Assembly: GCA_023362775.1 (NCBI GenBank)
Contig: JALMGJ010000019.1
Coordinates: 2,199,501 to 2,263,500 of the forward strand
Source of the DNA: Charina bottae
Taxonomy: Eukaryota > Chordata > Lepidosauria > Squamata > Charinaidae
Direction of reading: 5' to 3'
Length of the DNA: 64,000 bases
This document shows, in pieces, positions 21,070 through 32,591 of the stretch; within the stretch, counting starts at the first letter, position 1; every line of letters begins with the position of its first letter. The notes below the pieces were generated by a model. That model saw nothing but the letters and a program-made list of their open reading frames with translations, ran no database searches and was not told where the DNA came from. Position numbers and translations under genes: made by a program.

Positions 21070-21938
21070 GTAGGTATTGAAGGGATATGGGGAAACCCGG
21101 CTCACAAACCTTGGCCTGGAAAACACCATGCTGTAACATTTCCCCATGATGCAACATTACTGAACCAAAGATTGTGCCTGAACCAAAGAAGCGTTACCCA
21201 AGGATGACCCTTGAGATGGGCCTCAGCAAGCCCCAAAGAATACTGCATAAGAAATGTTAAGTGTAAAGCTCTGAAACCAATTCTACCTCTCTCAGGAATG
21301 CATAACAGTCTGGGACCATCTATCTGATCAGCATCTTCTTCCTGAGACAAGCTAACATGTTTACCTAACCTTCTTGTAATAAATGCCTTGCTTCCCCTCT
21401 CCTGAGATGTAAATATGTTAAACTGAGATTTTATGGTTCTGACCCTTTGTGATTCAGCCTGCTTGTATAACCCAATGTCTCTGTAAATGTTACTGTTGTC
21501 TCTGTAAGATGCAAGTATTTCTTTGGTGTGAATGTTCCAACAATTGGTGTGAATGTTCCCAATTCTATCCCTTGAAACTATGTTGATGACCCACGTCACC
21601 CCTTGACCTGGTGAATCCCAGAATCCTTCAGCTCTGGGAGGGACCCTGTCCCCTAAGAACCAGCCAATCCCAGGGAATGGTCATCAGACACCTCACCCAC
21701 ATATGGGCATACCATCCTCATCCTCACTTCCTGCTTGTATTCCCTGTAGAAAAGTTTGTGCACCCTTATGCTCAGGGTGGTGGTTCCACTCAGAGGTCAC
21801 TTGCACGTGACAACTGTCTGGCTGCCACCCGGCAACCTTTGCTTGGCCAAATAAACCTTGCTGCTGTTCCTTTTTACAAAGTCTCCTTCGTGTATTTGGC
21901 TTTCTCTAAAGGCGCGTGGTAAGTTTTGGTGCCTTACA
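21070..21938 (+). mobile_element. LTR-like segment (ERV type)
   Basis: A candidate solo LTR of about 870 bp starting TGTAGGTATTG and ending GTGCCTTACA. CCAAATAAACCTTGCTG near 21848 is a polyadenylation signal in the context typical of gamma-type retroviral LTRs. The end CCTTACA is identical to the end of the LTR at 17720. No clear target duplication (GACT versus GTAT) was found, so the left boundary is uncertain. Confidence 0.45.
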
Positions 21939-21977
21939 GTATGTATCTGAATCACGCTGCCCTTTTTATATTATTCC

Positions 21978-22175
21978 AGATATGAGAACCAGGATGGTGC
22001 CGTAGCCAAGGTTTTAGACTAGGAGTGGGAAGACCTAAGTTCCCATCCCTCCTCAACCACTGAAGCTCACTGGAGACTTTGGGTCAGTTGCAGCCTTTTG
22101 GCCCAAGAACCAGTGTGGTATAAGTGGTTATGGTGTTGGACTAGCCCTAGATTCAAGTCCACACTTCTGGGCCCG
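21978..22175 (+). mobile_element. Two MIR-like tRNA-SINE fragments
   Basis: GATGGTGCCGTAGCCAAGGT leading to TTTAGACTAGGAGTGGGAAG and CTTTGGGTCAGTTGCAG, then a second head, CCAGTGTGGTATAAGTGG to GTTGGACTAG. Both match the tRNA-derived head and the GTGACCTTGGGCCAGTCAC core of the SINE at 59948, but are more decayed. Confidence 0.55.
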
Positions 22176-23449
22176 AAATATGTCCTATAGGTGTTCATAG
22201 ACATAAAAATGGTGGGTGGCTATAAGCCAGTGCTTTGATTGGAAGTGTGTATATCTGTCCAGAAAAAGAGATAAAAGTAAGGTAGCATGATAAAGAACAT
22301 CCTGAGAACAAAAGGTACAGCAGGGAAGAGTTCAACAATGTGTTTTTTTTCCTCTTCAAATATGCCCAGAAGTCCAAAAAGATTGCATCCTCTTATGCTG
22401 TTTTACCTAGGGATCTGAAATTGCTGTATAACTGTCTGTTCTCTCTAGACTACTGAAATATTTGTAAATATACAACTTGTTTAAAAACATAACAAGTCTC
22501 CAGGGCTCTTTTTGCCACAAGGAAACCAGTTCAGCTGCTTCCAAACTATTTCAGCATCTTTTCAAGACTACAAAATAAACAACAAATAAAGAATGCTGGC
22601 CATAATCCAGTTGTAATAATTACAGATAGAGATATAAATAACCTTATAGATATTCCAGAATCCCAGAATTGGAAGTAGGCAATTAAAGCATCTTCGACAG
22701 ATGGCCTTGTACAACTCATGGTTCTTTACTGTAGAATGTGTGGAAGACTGCTTCTGTTTGCTTGAGAAGAACAATGAGATATCTATTGGGTTGGCACATG
22801 CTAACTTTTGATCTCACCTAAGATATGAGATTTTCTATTTTACCTTAATTTCTCTCCGTATGCAGCTCCAAAGGGGGAAAAAATGCTTTTCTGTGAATGT
22901 CATAGATAGAGAACGTCTGGTCTGTGGATATAGTCCACCTTGTGCAAGGTCTCCAACTGGCCCTGTGGTGCCCCCCTCTTCATCAAACAGAGGCTGCCAC
23001 GTTGAAACGCAGGAAGCACCTTTTTATTGGGAGGGGGGCTTGCCTCCTCCTATAGAAAGGGGAGAGACTGGGTGGGACAGTATCTGGTTATAGCTGCATA
23101 TGCCATGTTCCATGAAGACATGGTTCTGCTGCAGCTGTACCATGAGGTAGAAGCTGAAAACAGTTGGAATGCTGGCAAAGATGACTCTGCTTTGGCCATT
23201 CCTATGTTTTTCTTCACTGAGGAAGGCACAGAGTAGCTGGAACGAAGCTGTATTACTGTGGTTCTTGGATTCCCTCAGGATTGGGATTATCAAATCAAAG
23301 AAATTAATTCTAAGCAATGAAAAGAACCTTCAGAGAGCTTGGAGTGACTTATCAAAAGTCAAGGTGTTTGAGACCAAAGAAAGTTGTTGAGTACTGGCAT
23401 TACTATAAACGTACTAACTATAAGACCACATACAAGACTTAATTTGGAG

Positions 23450-23605
23450 CGTTTAACAGCGTTCCGTGTGCGTCATGCCGGCCACATGAGCATGGAAGCG
23501 TCTTCGGACAATGCTGGCTCTTCGGCTAACAAACAGAGATGAGCACCGGCCCCTAGAGTCGGACACGACTGCACAAATGTGCAGGGGGAACCTTTACCTT
23601 TACCT
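23450..23605 (+). mobile_element. Sauria-type SINE, 5'-truncated, long TSD
   Basis: Only the 3' half is present: TTAACAGCGTTCCGTGTGCG through AGAGTCGGACACGACTGCAC to CCTTTACCTTTACC. It is flanked by a 38-bp direct repeat with one mismatch (23412-23449 and 23606-23643), beginning TACTAACTATAAGACCACAT. Confidence 0.9.
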
Positions 23606-24211
23606 TACTAACTATAAGACCACATAGAAGACTTAATTTGGAGATTCAGTGCAACAATGATTCAATAAAGTCTCCAAATCAAATCAAGTTTCTAAATTAA
23701 GTCATCAAATCAATTCAAACTGTAAAATCCAACTGGATATTTCCAAGAAAGTTTTGAATCAATTCCACAACTTGATTTAAGTTTTTCGTGCTTGTGAAAT
23801 TTGCAGCAGTGTAGCTGTTCCTCCATAGATGGCCAAAGCTGAGTCAAGTGCAATGGGCTCTCTAATGATCAATTAGCCAATGAGTTTTATCATCTCATTA
23901 AATGCTGATCTTGACTTTAGGAAGGTGGTAACATTTTGGGACTGGACTATTTTCACACCAGGGCCCTGGATTGCCTAACTGACATGTTTCCCTTGCTATT
24001 TCACTTGTACGGTAAGACGGTCTAGTTATCTGAGAAACACACATTAATCCAAGCAGTGACCAAGTCATGTTATTAATAACAGTAACTGCATGACTTGTTC
24101 TGCTACTTTGTCCTTCTCTACTTGATTCTTTGACCCAGAACATAGTGGAAAATTGTGAGCCAAAGACAAGCCTAAGTAAAGAATCTGATAGAGCGGAAAT
24201 GTAGAATGTTT

Positions 24212-24554
24212 GGGGCATGGTGGCTCAGCGGGTAAGACGCCAGGCTTGTTGATCGGAAGATTGCAAGTTCGGAGGTTCGAATCCCTAGCCCTGCATGTGG
24301 AGTGAGCTCCTGCACTAGCTCCAGCTCTTGCCAACCTAGCAATTCGAAAGCATGCAAATGCAAGTAGATTAATAGGTACCACTTCGGTGGGTAGGTAACA
24401 GCGTTCTGTGCGTGTCATGCGGCCACATGACCGTGGAAGCATCTTCGGACAACGCTGGCTCCTTGGCTAACAAATGGAGATGAGCACCGGCCCCTAGAGT
24501 CGGACATGACTGCACAAAATGTGCGGGGGGTACCTTTACCTTTACCTTTACCTT
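24212..24554 (+). mobile_element. Sauria-type SINE, full length
   Basis: GGGGCATGGTGGCTCAGCGG head, GGAGGTTCGAATCCCTAGCC B box, and end AGAGTCGGACATGACTGCAC then (CCTTTA)n. TSD not resolved. Confidence 0.93.
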
Positions 24555-26253
24555 CAGATTCAACTGCAAAAAGGTGGTTCAAACCGTGTTGGGCTAAGTG
24601 GGTGAACAGAGAATTGGTGTGCAACTCCTTGAAGCAGCTGTGCCTTTTCTCAGGATGGCACACCCGCCTTGTGTGGCTGCGGTGTGATCTTGAGAAAAGG
24701 TGCAGCTACATTAAGAAAATGTTAGACAGTTGGTTTGTATTCCCAGGTGCTCCAAAGCACTTTTCTGCAACTGAAGTAGATCAGGGTTAAAAGGTATTCA
24801 CAATATTATGTATTAATTTGTTGCTTGTTGTCATAGCACTTAATATCAAAAGGGATACCCAATCTCCTTAATGTAGTAGATGTGAGACTGTATTAGTCAT
24901 ACTAATTCAGACTGGGCAAAGCTTTGAAGGCATGCTTCCTTTCGACAAACCTTTGAATCACTCAGCAGATCTTGAAGGGGGAACCAGCTTCAAAGCAGTA
25001 AACAGATCAGGTGGCTTTGACGCACTTCATAGTCTTTTGGAGATTCAATCACTTTTCTACCGCTTTGGGGGTAGTTACAGACAATATATGTTGTCACAAC
25101 TTCCCTAAATGGAGAAAGCTAGAAGGGCCTATGTTATATGGCAAGATGGGCTCTCTGACATTAAAGTGAATAATGAACCAATGAATTTCATCACCTTATT
25201 CAATTCTGTCTATCAGGGCTATTCTGGGGGTAGGAAAACTGATCTTGCGTTGGGCTTCATTTATTTCCCCTGTTCTCAACTTCGTCACTATGGCCAGCCT
25301 CAAGCGTTGGCTTTGCTTTCGCTTGTGCTAACAGAAGTTTCATTTCCATGATACTCCCACTAATGCAACGGGGAATTCAACTGAATTATCACCACCCTGA
25401 GTATGGACCAAAGGCTGTCCACAGTCCAGAGGGCTCTCTTCAATCAAACCTTACTTTGACCTTCTGCATGACCGGGGAAACGTAGATGCCAGATTTACAC
25501 AGTTCTAAATATTTACTGTTTTTAAGAATACGGGCAGCAAAGGTATGGCTACCGTTTACTCTATGCCACCCCCTTTCTCTGTTGTCTGCTTGCCTCTGCG
25601 ATATTCTGTCAGCCTGCTTTGGGTTTATCTGATAACATAATTGGAATGGATTCAATGCCAGTGACTCAACAGTATCTCATGAGCTACAAGGGGGCAGTGG
25701 GATGTACACAGACAATTACAGATTTATTCTGCGTCCTCTTTTTGTCTCTCACTCTGCCTGCTTGTTGTCTAAGAGATTGTTCATCTGAGATCATTTTCCT
25801 CTTTGACTTTTCTCCTGGTAGGCTGTAGTTAGCTGGGTGCTGGTCTTTGCCTCTTCCTGTAACGTACTTCCTGTAAATAAGTCTCTGTTCTATTATAGTC
25901 ATCAAACGTGCCTCACTAATCATTGTTCAGGTCAGATTCCAGCTCTCAGGAATGTTCACACGTTCACACAGAACACTTCAACCTCCAACAATAATCAAGT
26001 CCTGTCACCGATAAGGGTCCTTTCTAGGAGGGACTAAGCTTGCCAGCTAGATGTGCTGAGGCTCCTGTCACTCCACTACACCAGAGGCAGAAAAGTGTCA
26101 TAACCCCATAAATTAAGCCAAGGCTCATTCTTCCAGGCTGTGCTTCCCAGAAAAACCAGCGATCGAAGCGGTAAATCACACGACTCCACAAGGTGAAACC
26201 AGTGATCAATCCACAATGTTATGCCAAGTGGAATAAAGTGGAATAAAGTAGAA

Positions 26254-26572
26254 GGGGCACAATGGCTCAGTGGGTAAGACACCCACTTGTCGATCAGAAG
26301 GTCGGCAGTTCGAATCCCTAGCCCCGTGTGACAGAGTGAGCTCCCGCACTCGCCCCAGCTCTTGCCAACCTAGCAATTTGAAAGCATGCAAATGCAAATA
26401 GATGAATAGGTACCACTTCGGTGGGAAGTTAACAGCGTTCCGCGCGCGTCATGCCGGCCACATGACCGCGGAAGCGTCTTTGGACAACGCTAGCTCTTCG
26501 GCTAAGAAACAGAGATGAGCACCGGCCCCTAGAGTCGGACATGACTGTGCAGGGGAAAACCTTTACCTTTAC
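26254..26572 (+). mobile_element. Sauria-type SINE, full length
   Basis: GGGGCACAATGGCTCAGTGG head through AGAGTCGGACATGACTGTGC and AACCTTTACCTTTAC. TATGCCAAGTGGA before it (near 26220) and TATGTCAAGTGGA after it suggest a duplication, with about 20 bp of GGAATAAAGT repeats between the duplication and the head. Confidence 0.92.
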
Positions 26573-27156
26573 TATGTCAAGTGGACTTTTAAAACAGTTG
26601 TTTAAAACAAGATTTTATTTCACTGACTCTGCCTATGTGAGTCAGCCCTGATTCAGTCCAAACTGAAGATACTAATAGGGGATCTTTCCACTTGTGTTTG
26701 CAGCCTGAGCTTTGAGGAGAAGCTGATTTAATGTGAGCTGTCCTGAGTCCAGATCAAAAAAGATGCGCCCGCAGGCGGTATCCTAAAGCTATTTCCATTT
26801 CTGGCTGGATGGGATGAAAACAGCTTTAGAGGATTCTTTGCAGGACATGAACCCTGCCTAGTTTCGCCTGGATGTTTTCAAGGCCTTCACAGGCAGTACA
26901 TTTTGACAACACTTCCACTTTTTAAGGCAGGGAGGAGGAATAGGCGATAGAGCAGCCCCACATGGTGCAGCAAAGAACCAATGCTGGGCCTCTGGAATCA
27001 AATTTGATTATCCTCAAATCTCCACGTTGAATTGAATCAGGGCTGATTCTTACAAACCTAGTAATGGTTCATGTGTGCCCTTAATCTAGATTAGGAATGT
27101 CATGTACAGGAATGATTTGTAACTCATCTTCTATGCCATTTACACAGTAAAAGTTA

Positions 27157-27489
27157 AAGGTAAAGGTTTCCCCCGCACATTTGTGCAGTCGTGTCCGACT
27201 CAAGGGGCCGGTGCTCATCTCCGTTGGTTAGCCGAAGAGCCAGCGTTGTCCGAAGACGCTTCCGCGGTCATGTGGCCGCATGACACGCGCAGAACGCTGT
27301 TACCTTCCCACTGAAGTGGTACCTATTAATCTACTTGCATTTGCATGCTTTCGAATTGCTAGGTTGGCAAGAGCTGGGGCGAGTGCGGGAACTCACTCCG
27401 TCACGTGGGACTAGGGATTTGAACCTCCGAACTTGTGATCTTCTGATTGACAAGCCTGGCGTCTTACCCGCTGAGCCACCACGCCCCCT
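27157..27489 (-). mobile_element. Sauria-type SINE, full length
   Basis: Reverse-strand copy with the perfect 12-bp duplication CAGTAAAAGTTA (27145-27156 and 27490-27501). Head at the right (TGAGCCACCACGCCCC). Confidence 0.95.
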
Positions 27490-28317
27490 CAGTAAAAGTT
27501 ATCCCCTCTCTAAAAGCTGCCATTAGCCACAGCAGTTCTATACTGTAAATAGTAGCATTGTGGGTATATTTGTGAGGAGTGAGTTTTGCAAAGAAAATAT
27601 AGTTATTTCGTGGTCTTCCCACCCTCACCCCATTCTGAACAAAATCCCCATCTTGTAGCAGTTATCATTTTAAAATAAAATAAAATAAAATGTACAAATA
27701 GTTCCTTCTTGTCCATCCTGCATTTATGCCAATTTCACTGGGTAATCCCAAATTCTAATGGGAGATGGAAATCTAAGTAATTCTGTAAATGCAATTATTT
27801 TTCTAACTAAAAAACCCAAATGATTCAACCTTGTCTTGAATAGAAATTACTCAGGTCTTTGATCATTTTGCTCGTTCTTCCTTTCTCTCTTTTCAACTCT
27901 AAAGGCTTTGTTTTATGGACCAGAATCAAGAGGTTGAGACAGAGGCTTAATGGAGAAGACAGAGTTCAGAGGGGACTTGAAAGAAGAGAGAAAAGTGGTC
28001 TTAGATTTTCTGCATAGAGTTCCAGGCAGCGGGACAAGGAAAAGATAAGGGACAAATGCATGTAATAGACTATTAGATTTTGGGGATATTCAGGGTGTCT
28101 AAATTGAGAGAATGAAAGTAAATTGATAAGGGCAGCATCCAACACTCTCCATTTGTGGTTTGTATATTCTAATTGTTTTAATGATTTTCAGTTTTTAATA
28201 TGAGTGTCTATATTTTTATAATGATTGGTTTTACAATGATTGCTTTATATTGTGGTTTTATTTGATTGTTGTACTCTACCCAGAGTCATTTCTGGTGAGA
28301 TGGCTATATAAATTTGA

Positions 28318-28318
28318 T

Positions 28319-28400
<82 letters not shown>

Positions 28401-28403
28401 GAC

Positions 28404-28435
<32 letters not shown>

Positions 28436-28472
28436 GATAGATGATAGATAGATGATAGATAGATAGATAGAT

Positions 28473-28527
<55 letters not shown>

Positions 28528-28542
28528 GGATGATAGATAGAT

Positions 28543-28580
<38 letters not shown>
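28318..28580. repeat. (GATA)n array, about 260 bp
   Basis: Long GATA microsatellite with interspersed GATG and GACA variants, ending in GAACGAACGAAC. It follows an L2-like 3' end (TACCCAGAGTCATTTCTGGTGAGATGGCTATATAAAT, 28273-28312), so it may have grown from a LINE tail. GATA arrays make up the Bkm satellite of snake sex chromosomes, but they are dispersed in many vertebrates. Confidence 0.95.
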
Positions 28581-28715
28581 ACGAACGAACACTGGATGCA
28601 CTTAGATTGAGAAGAAAAGCAATTCCTGTTTATGTGTCTCTCCTAAAGAATGATACTTCTTTTTGGTCTCCTAAAGCATGTTAAGGTCTCCTTTTGGTCT
28701 TTTAAAGCATCCCAA

Positions 28716-28717
28716 GG

Positions 28718-28752
<35 letters not shown>
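28716..28752. repeat. (GTT)n microsatellite
   Basis: Twelve GTT units. Around it the phrase TTTTTGGTCTCCTAAAG occurs three times in slightly varied form (about 28652, 28691, 28767). Confidence 0.9.
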
Positions 28753-29540
28753 AGACATGCTGTGGTTTCTTTTTGGTCTCCTAAAGAAGACAACACTGGA
28801 ATTGTGGATGATAGCATTGCACACACACCCTGTCTGTGGTCACTCAGTGAATCTGGTGACATAATGGGTAAGATCTGCATACCTCAAAACTAGGACTGGA
28901 AAATTGTCCATGGTTCAATTAAGCACGGTTGTTTATTTCTTGATCCAAAAATGGTAGAAGGGTTATTTTCATGTTTTAAGACATAAATGGAAGAAAACTA
29001 AGCTGCCAATTTTTAGTGTTCTACTGCTGAATTTTGGAAGTATATTCAGAGGCTTTCAGTGGGGGTATTTTAAAAAAGTTGTTTGAAAGTTACATGCAGC
29101 TATCTTCCATATCTTTTCAAAGGTTCACTTCATCAGAAATAAATTTGCTGTGAATTAACGATCTTAAAACCAATAAATAAAATAATTCATGTCTATGCAC
29201 ACATACTTGAATTCTGATAATATCTTTTCCAGTATTCAGTATAGAGGAGACACTTTCATAGGTGAAGAAAATTCACAGCCAGTGATGGTTGACATTTTGT
29301 GAAGTATGGTAGAAGGCTTCGAGTCAGATGTCTCATGTTTAAGTGTTAGTTAATTTAAATTCTCAGCATGTACTTTAGGAGAAAATGAAAAAGTCAGCAT
29401 TGATATTGCCATGTCTCCAAATGCAGTGCCTGAGTGAGAGTCATTTATAAACTTTGGCTTATTAAAAGCTATTGACTGCATTGACCAACTACAACTACTG
29501 ATGTTTGTACTTTCCTAAGGATTGGGGTAGGGGGAACTTA

Positions 29541-29878
29541 AAAAGGTAAAGGTTCCCCCCGCACCTTTGTGCAGTCGTGTCCGACTCTAGGGGCCGGTGC
29601 TCATCTCCGCTTGTTAGCTGAAGAGCCAGCGTTGTCCGAAGACGCTTCCGCGGTCATGTGGCCGGCATGACGCACGCGGAACGCTGTTACCTACCCACCA
29701 AAGTGGTACCTATTTATCTACTTGCATTTGCATGCTTTCGAATTGCTAGGTTGGCAAGAGCTGGGGCGAGTGCGGGAGCTCACTCCGTCACATGGGACTA
29801 GGGATTCGAACCTCCGAACTTGTGATCTTCCAATCGACAAGCCTGGCGTCTTACCCGCTGAGCCACCATGCCCCTACA
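29541..29878 (-). mobile_element. Sauria-type SINE, full length
   Basis: Reverse-strand copy flanked by GGGGGAACTTA (29530-29540 and 29879-29889). Head at the right. Confidence 0.94.
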
Positions 29879-30102
29879 GGGGGAACTTAGCCTGGTCAAA
29901 ATACTGTTGAATATTTGCTATTTCTTGCTGATCCAAGGACCAAAGATTATCCTTTGCAAAGGGACTTTAGTCATCCTCAGGCTGCTATACAAATCTCCCA
30001 TCTTTTACTTCTTAGTGTGATCTCTGATAAAGGAAAAGAAAATTATTTCTGTACTGTGCTCATAGAGAATGCAATATTGGAAACTATGCATGGTTGACTG
30101 CT

Positions 30103-30200
30103 GATTGATTGATTGATTTAAAAGATTTATATAGCTGCCCATCTTATGTGACATAGCACAAATGACAGTAAAAACCAACACATAACTGAAGCTCACATTC
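30103..30200 (-). mobile_element. L2-like 3' end, reverse strand
   Basis: (GATT)n then TTTATATAGCTGCCCATCTT and a diverged body; the reversed L2 terminus. Short and decayed. Confidence 0.45.
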
Positions 30201-30774
30201 AACTACCCAGCTTATTAAGGTAAGTTACAGTTTCTCAAACCATTGGCCTTGCCAATGAATTGTGAGATCTTAAATTGATTTTTACTAACTGTTGGTTTTC
30301 TGCACCTATAAACCTACTGACCACGAGGGCAACAGAAAGTTAGCATTTTTATCTCCTTTCCTTGTCTAAAAGGCTAAGGCTGCATATCTCTAGGTAACAT
30401 GCCTCTTATCAGTTAGACTAATATTCTCAGCGCTGTCATCACTTCCTTCCCTCCTGAGTTCAATCCTCTTCTTCTTCTGACTCTCAATTGTCCACTTCAG
30501 ATTCCCACCAGACTTGCATTCTCTCCATAACAAAGGAGAGGGCACCGTAGGCTCGTAGCTGGAAACAGACTTATGAAACTAAGGCTTTATCATCGCCATG
30601 CCATATCCTAAATGAAGTTCAGCTTTATTTTCTTTCACACAGGCACCAGCTTCAGGAATATTTTCTTACAAAAGTTATACACCTAAGTGTAGTGTTTCTC
30701 TCTCCATTTATTTTTTCCACTGTATAAAGCTATCCACCACTGTATACCTGTTATTCACTGGTTCTCTAAAAGAA

Positions 30775-30890
30775 CCAAGGTAACTGCCCAGGGTCCCTCC
30801 TTGAGAGGGAGATGGGCAGGATATAAATATGATTGATTGATTGATTGATTGATTGATAAATAAACAAATAAATAAATAAATAATAACCAA
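30775..30890 (+). mobile_element. L2 LINE 3' end with (GATT)n(AAATA)n tail
   Basis: CTGCCCAGGGTCCCTCCTTG to GAGATGGGCAGGATATAAATA followed by (TGAT)n and (AAATA)n. Confidence 0.75.
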
Positions 30891-31822
30891 ACAGCCAATA
30901 CAATCATGGTTAATAGGTTTCCACTCTGGGTCTGCACATAGAATATTGATAGTTTTCATTGGTTTTCATAATATTATAAATCAACTAGCATGAAAGAAGT
31001 GGATGGGGATGGGGCCAAAATAAAAATGATGTCATTTCCACTTAATTGAAATTAAAATGGATATAATTTATTTTCCAGTCATGCATTTAATGGTTTTTTT
31101 TCCTGTCCTGTAAAAATTACAGCTTTGGGAGGCCTGCCTGGAGTTGCGTGGAAGGCTTTTCTGGTGATAAGGGGTAAACAAAATCTCTTTCGACGAAGGA
31201 GCTACAGAAACCAAATCCTCCTCTGAAATGTTTTAATTGCCTTTCTGGTATGCCATAAGACAAATAGCTCATACATGTAGCAACAAAGTATGAGGTCAAA
31301 TCCTTTTGTGTTTGTGCACAGTGATTTTTAGGGATGTCTCAGAAAGCCTCCTTCATTGGCTAAAAGTGGGCCAATAATTCAGCAGAAAATGCACTCTGTG
31401 GTAGAGAAGACATCGTGTTGGCTTGTAGCTATGAGCTGCCTGGAGAATTTGTCAAAGTGCCTCTATACATTTGGACTTTCCATTAAGAATGGGTTCTCTG
31501 AGGTTTCCACTCTCTGTGTAAAAAAAGATTGATCCTGAAGTCTTTATCACCATAAATCAGAACAGTAGCATCTGCTACTGCTTGAAAGTACTCTTGGGTA
31601 AATTCCAGGGAAGAGCTAAAAGAATCTAGAAACCCTAAAATACTCAGATTTATATCTTCCATATATCATGTAGGAGTGTGTAAATGACACACAGGAATTA
31701 CACTTCTGAAACCTACCTCAAACAGATTAATCCATGAAACCAAAACAGATTTCTGTCATTCATGGAATGGAGGTAAATATGGTTGTAAGAGGCTTAAGTA
31801 ATATAATTTACTCTATCTATAA

Positions 31823-32172
31823 CATATTTATTTATTTAATTTATTTTTGTCCCACCTTCATTATTTTTATAAATAACTCAAGGCGGCGAACATACCTATA
31901 CTCCTTCCTCCTCCTGTTTTCCCCACAACAACAACCCTGTGAGGTGAGTTGGGCTGAGAGAGGGACTGGCCCAAGGTCACCCAGCCGGCTTTCATGCCTA
32001 AGGCGGGACTAGAACTCTCCGTCTCCTGGTTTGCCATTGGCTCCTTCCTAGGGCTGAGAGACAGGGACTGGCCCAAGGTCACCAAGCCGGCTTTCATGCC
32101 TCAGGCGGGACTAGAACTCTCAGACACCTGGTTTCTAGCCCAGCACCTTAACCACTAGACCAAACTGGCTCA
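31823..32172 (-). mobile_element. MIR-like SINE with L2-like tail, partly duplicated
   Basis: Read on the minus strand: GAGCCAGTTTGGTCTAGTGG head, GTTCTAGTCCCGCCTGAGGC, GTGACCTTGGGCCAGTCCCT. The same core then appears a second time (about 31950-32040 versus 32045-32130). It ends in a terminus containing CGCCTTGAGTTATTTATAAA and (AAATA)n. The layout is a tRNA-headed SINE using an L2-like 3' end, with an internal tandem duplication of about 95 bp. Confidence 0.7.
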
Positions 32173-32591
32173 TATTCTATTACAAATGTTGTACTAATCT
32201 GAAGTAAAATTGCCATTTTTCCTCCCTCCAACAGAAACTTGCCTTCTCAAGAGTAAGTAAAATTGTAAATACTAACTCACAGGTTTTATATATAGGGCTG
32301 AAACCAGAGGTTTGAACATCTTTTATCTCACAAGCTGAAAGGCAAAGGTTCCCAAACTGTAGTGCATGATACCTTGGGGACTGGGAGGATTGTGAGCAAT
32401 TTTAACACAGGGTTGCAGTTTTTGTAAAGCTAATCAGGTTTATGCAGGCAGAAGAGGGAACAAAGCCCAAGGAAGCTGTCAAAATTCACTTCTGGCTTTG
32501 CACAGACAAAGTTCTCAATGGATGGACATACTGGGGCAAAATTTAAGAGCACCGTGATACATAGTTTAAAATGTAATGATTAATTACATTT

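Noticed and set aside
27335..27526. Recurring open frame beginning MHLHAFELLGWQELGRVREL
   Set aside because: The same peptide appears at every reverse Sauria SINE; it is SINE sequence, not a gene.
28245..28601. Open frame of repeated Tyr-Leu-Ser-Ile residues
   Set aside because: Direct translation of the GATA microsatellite.
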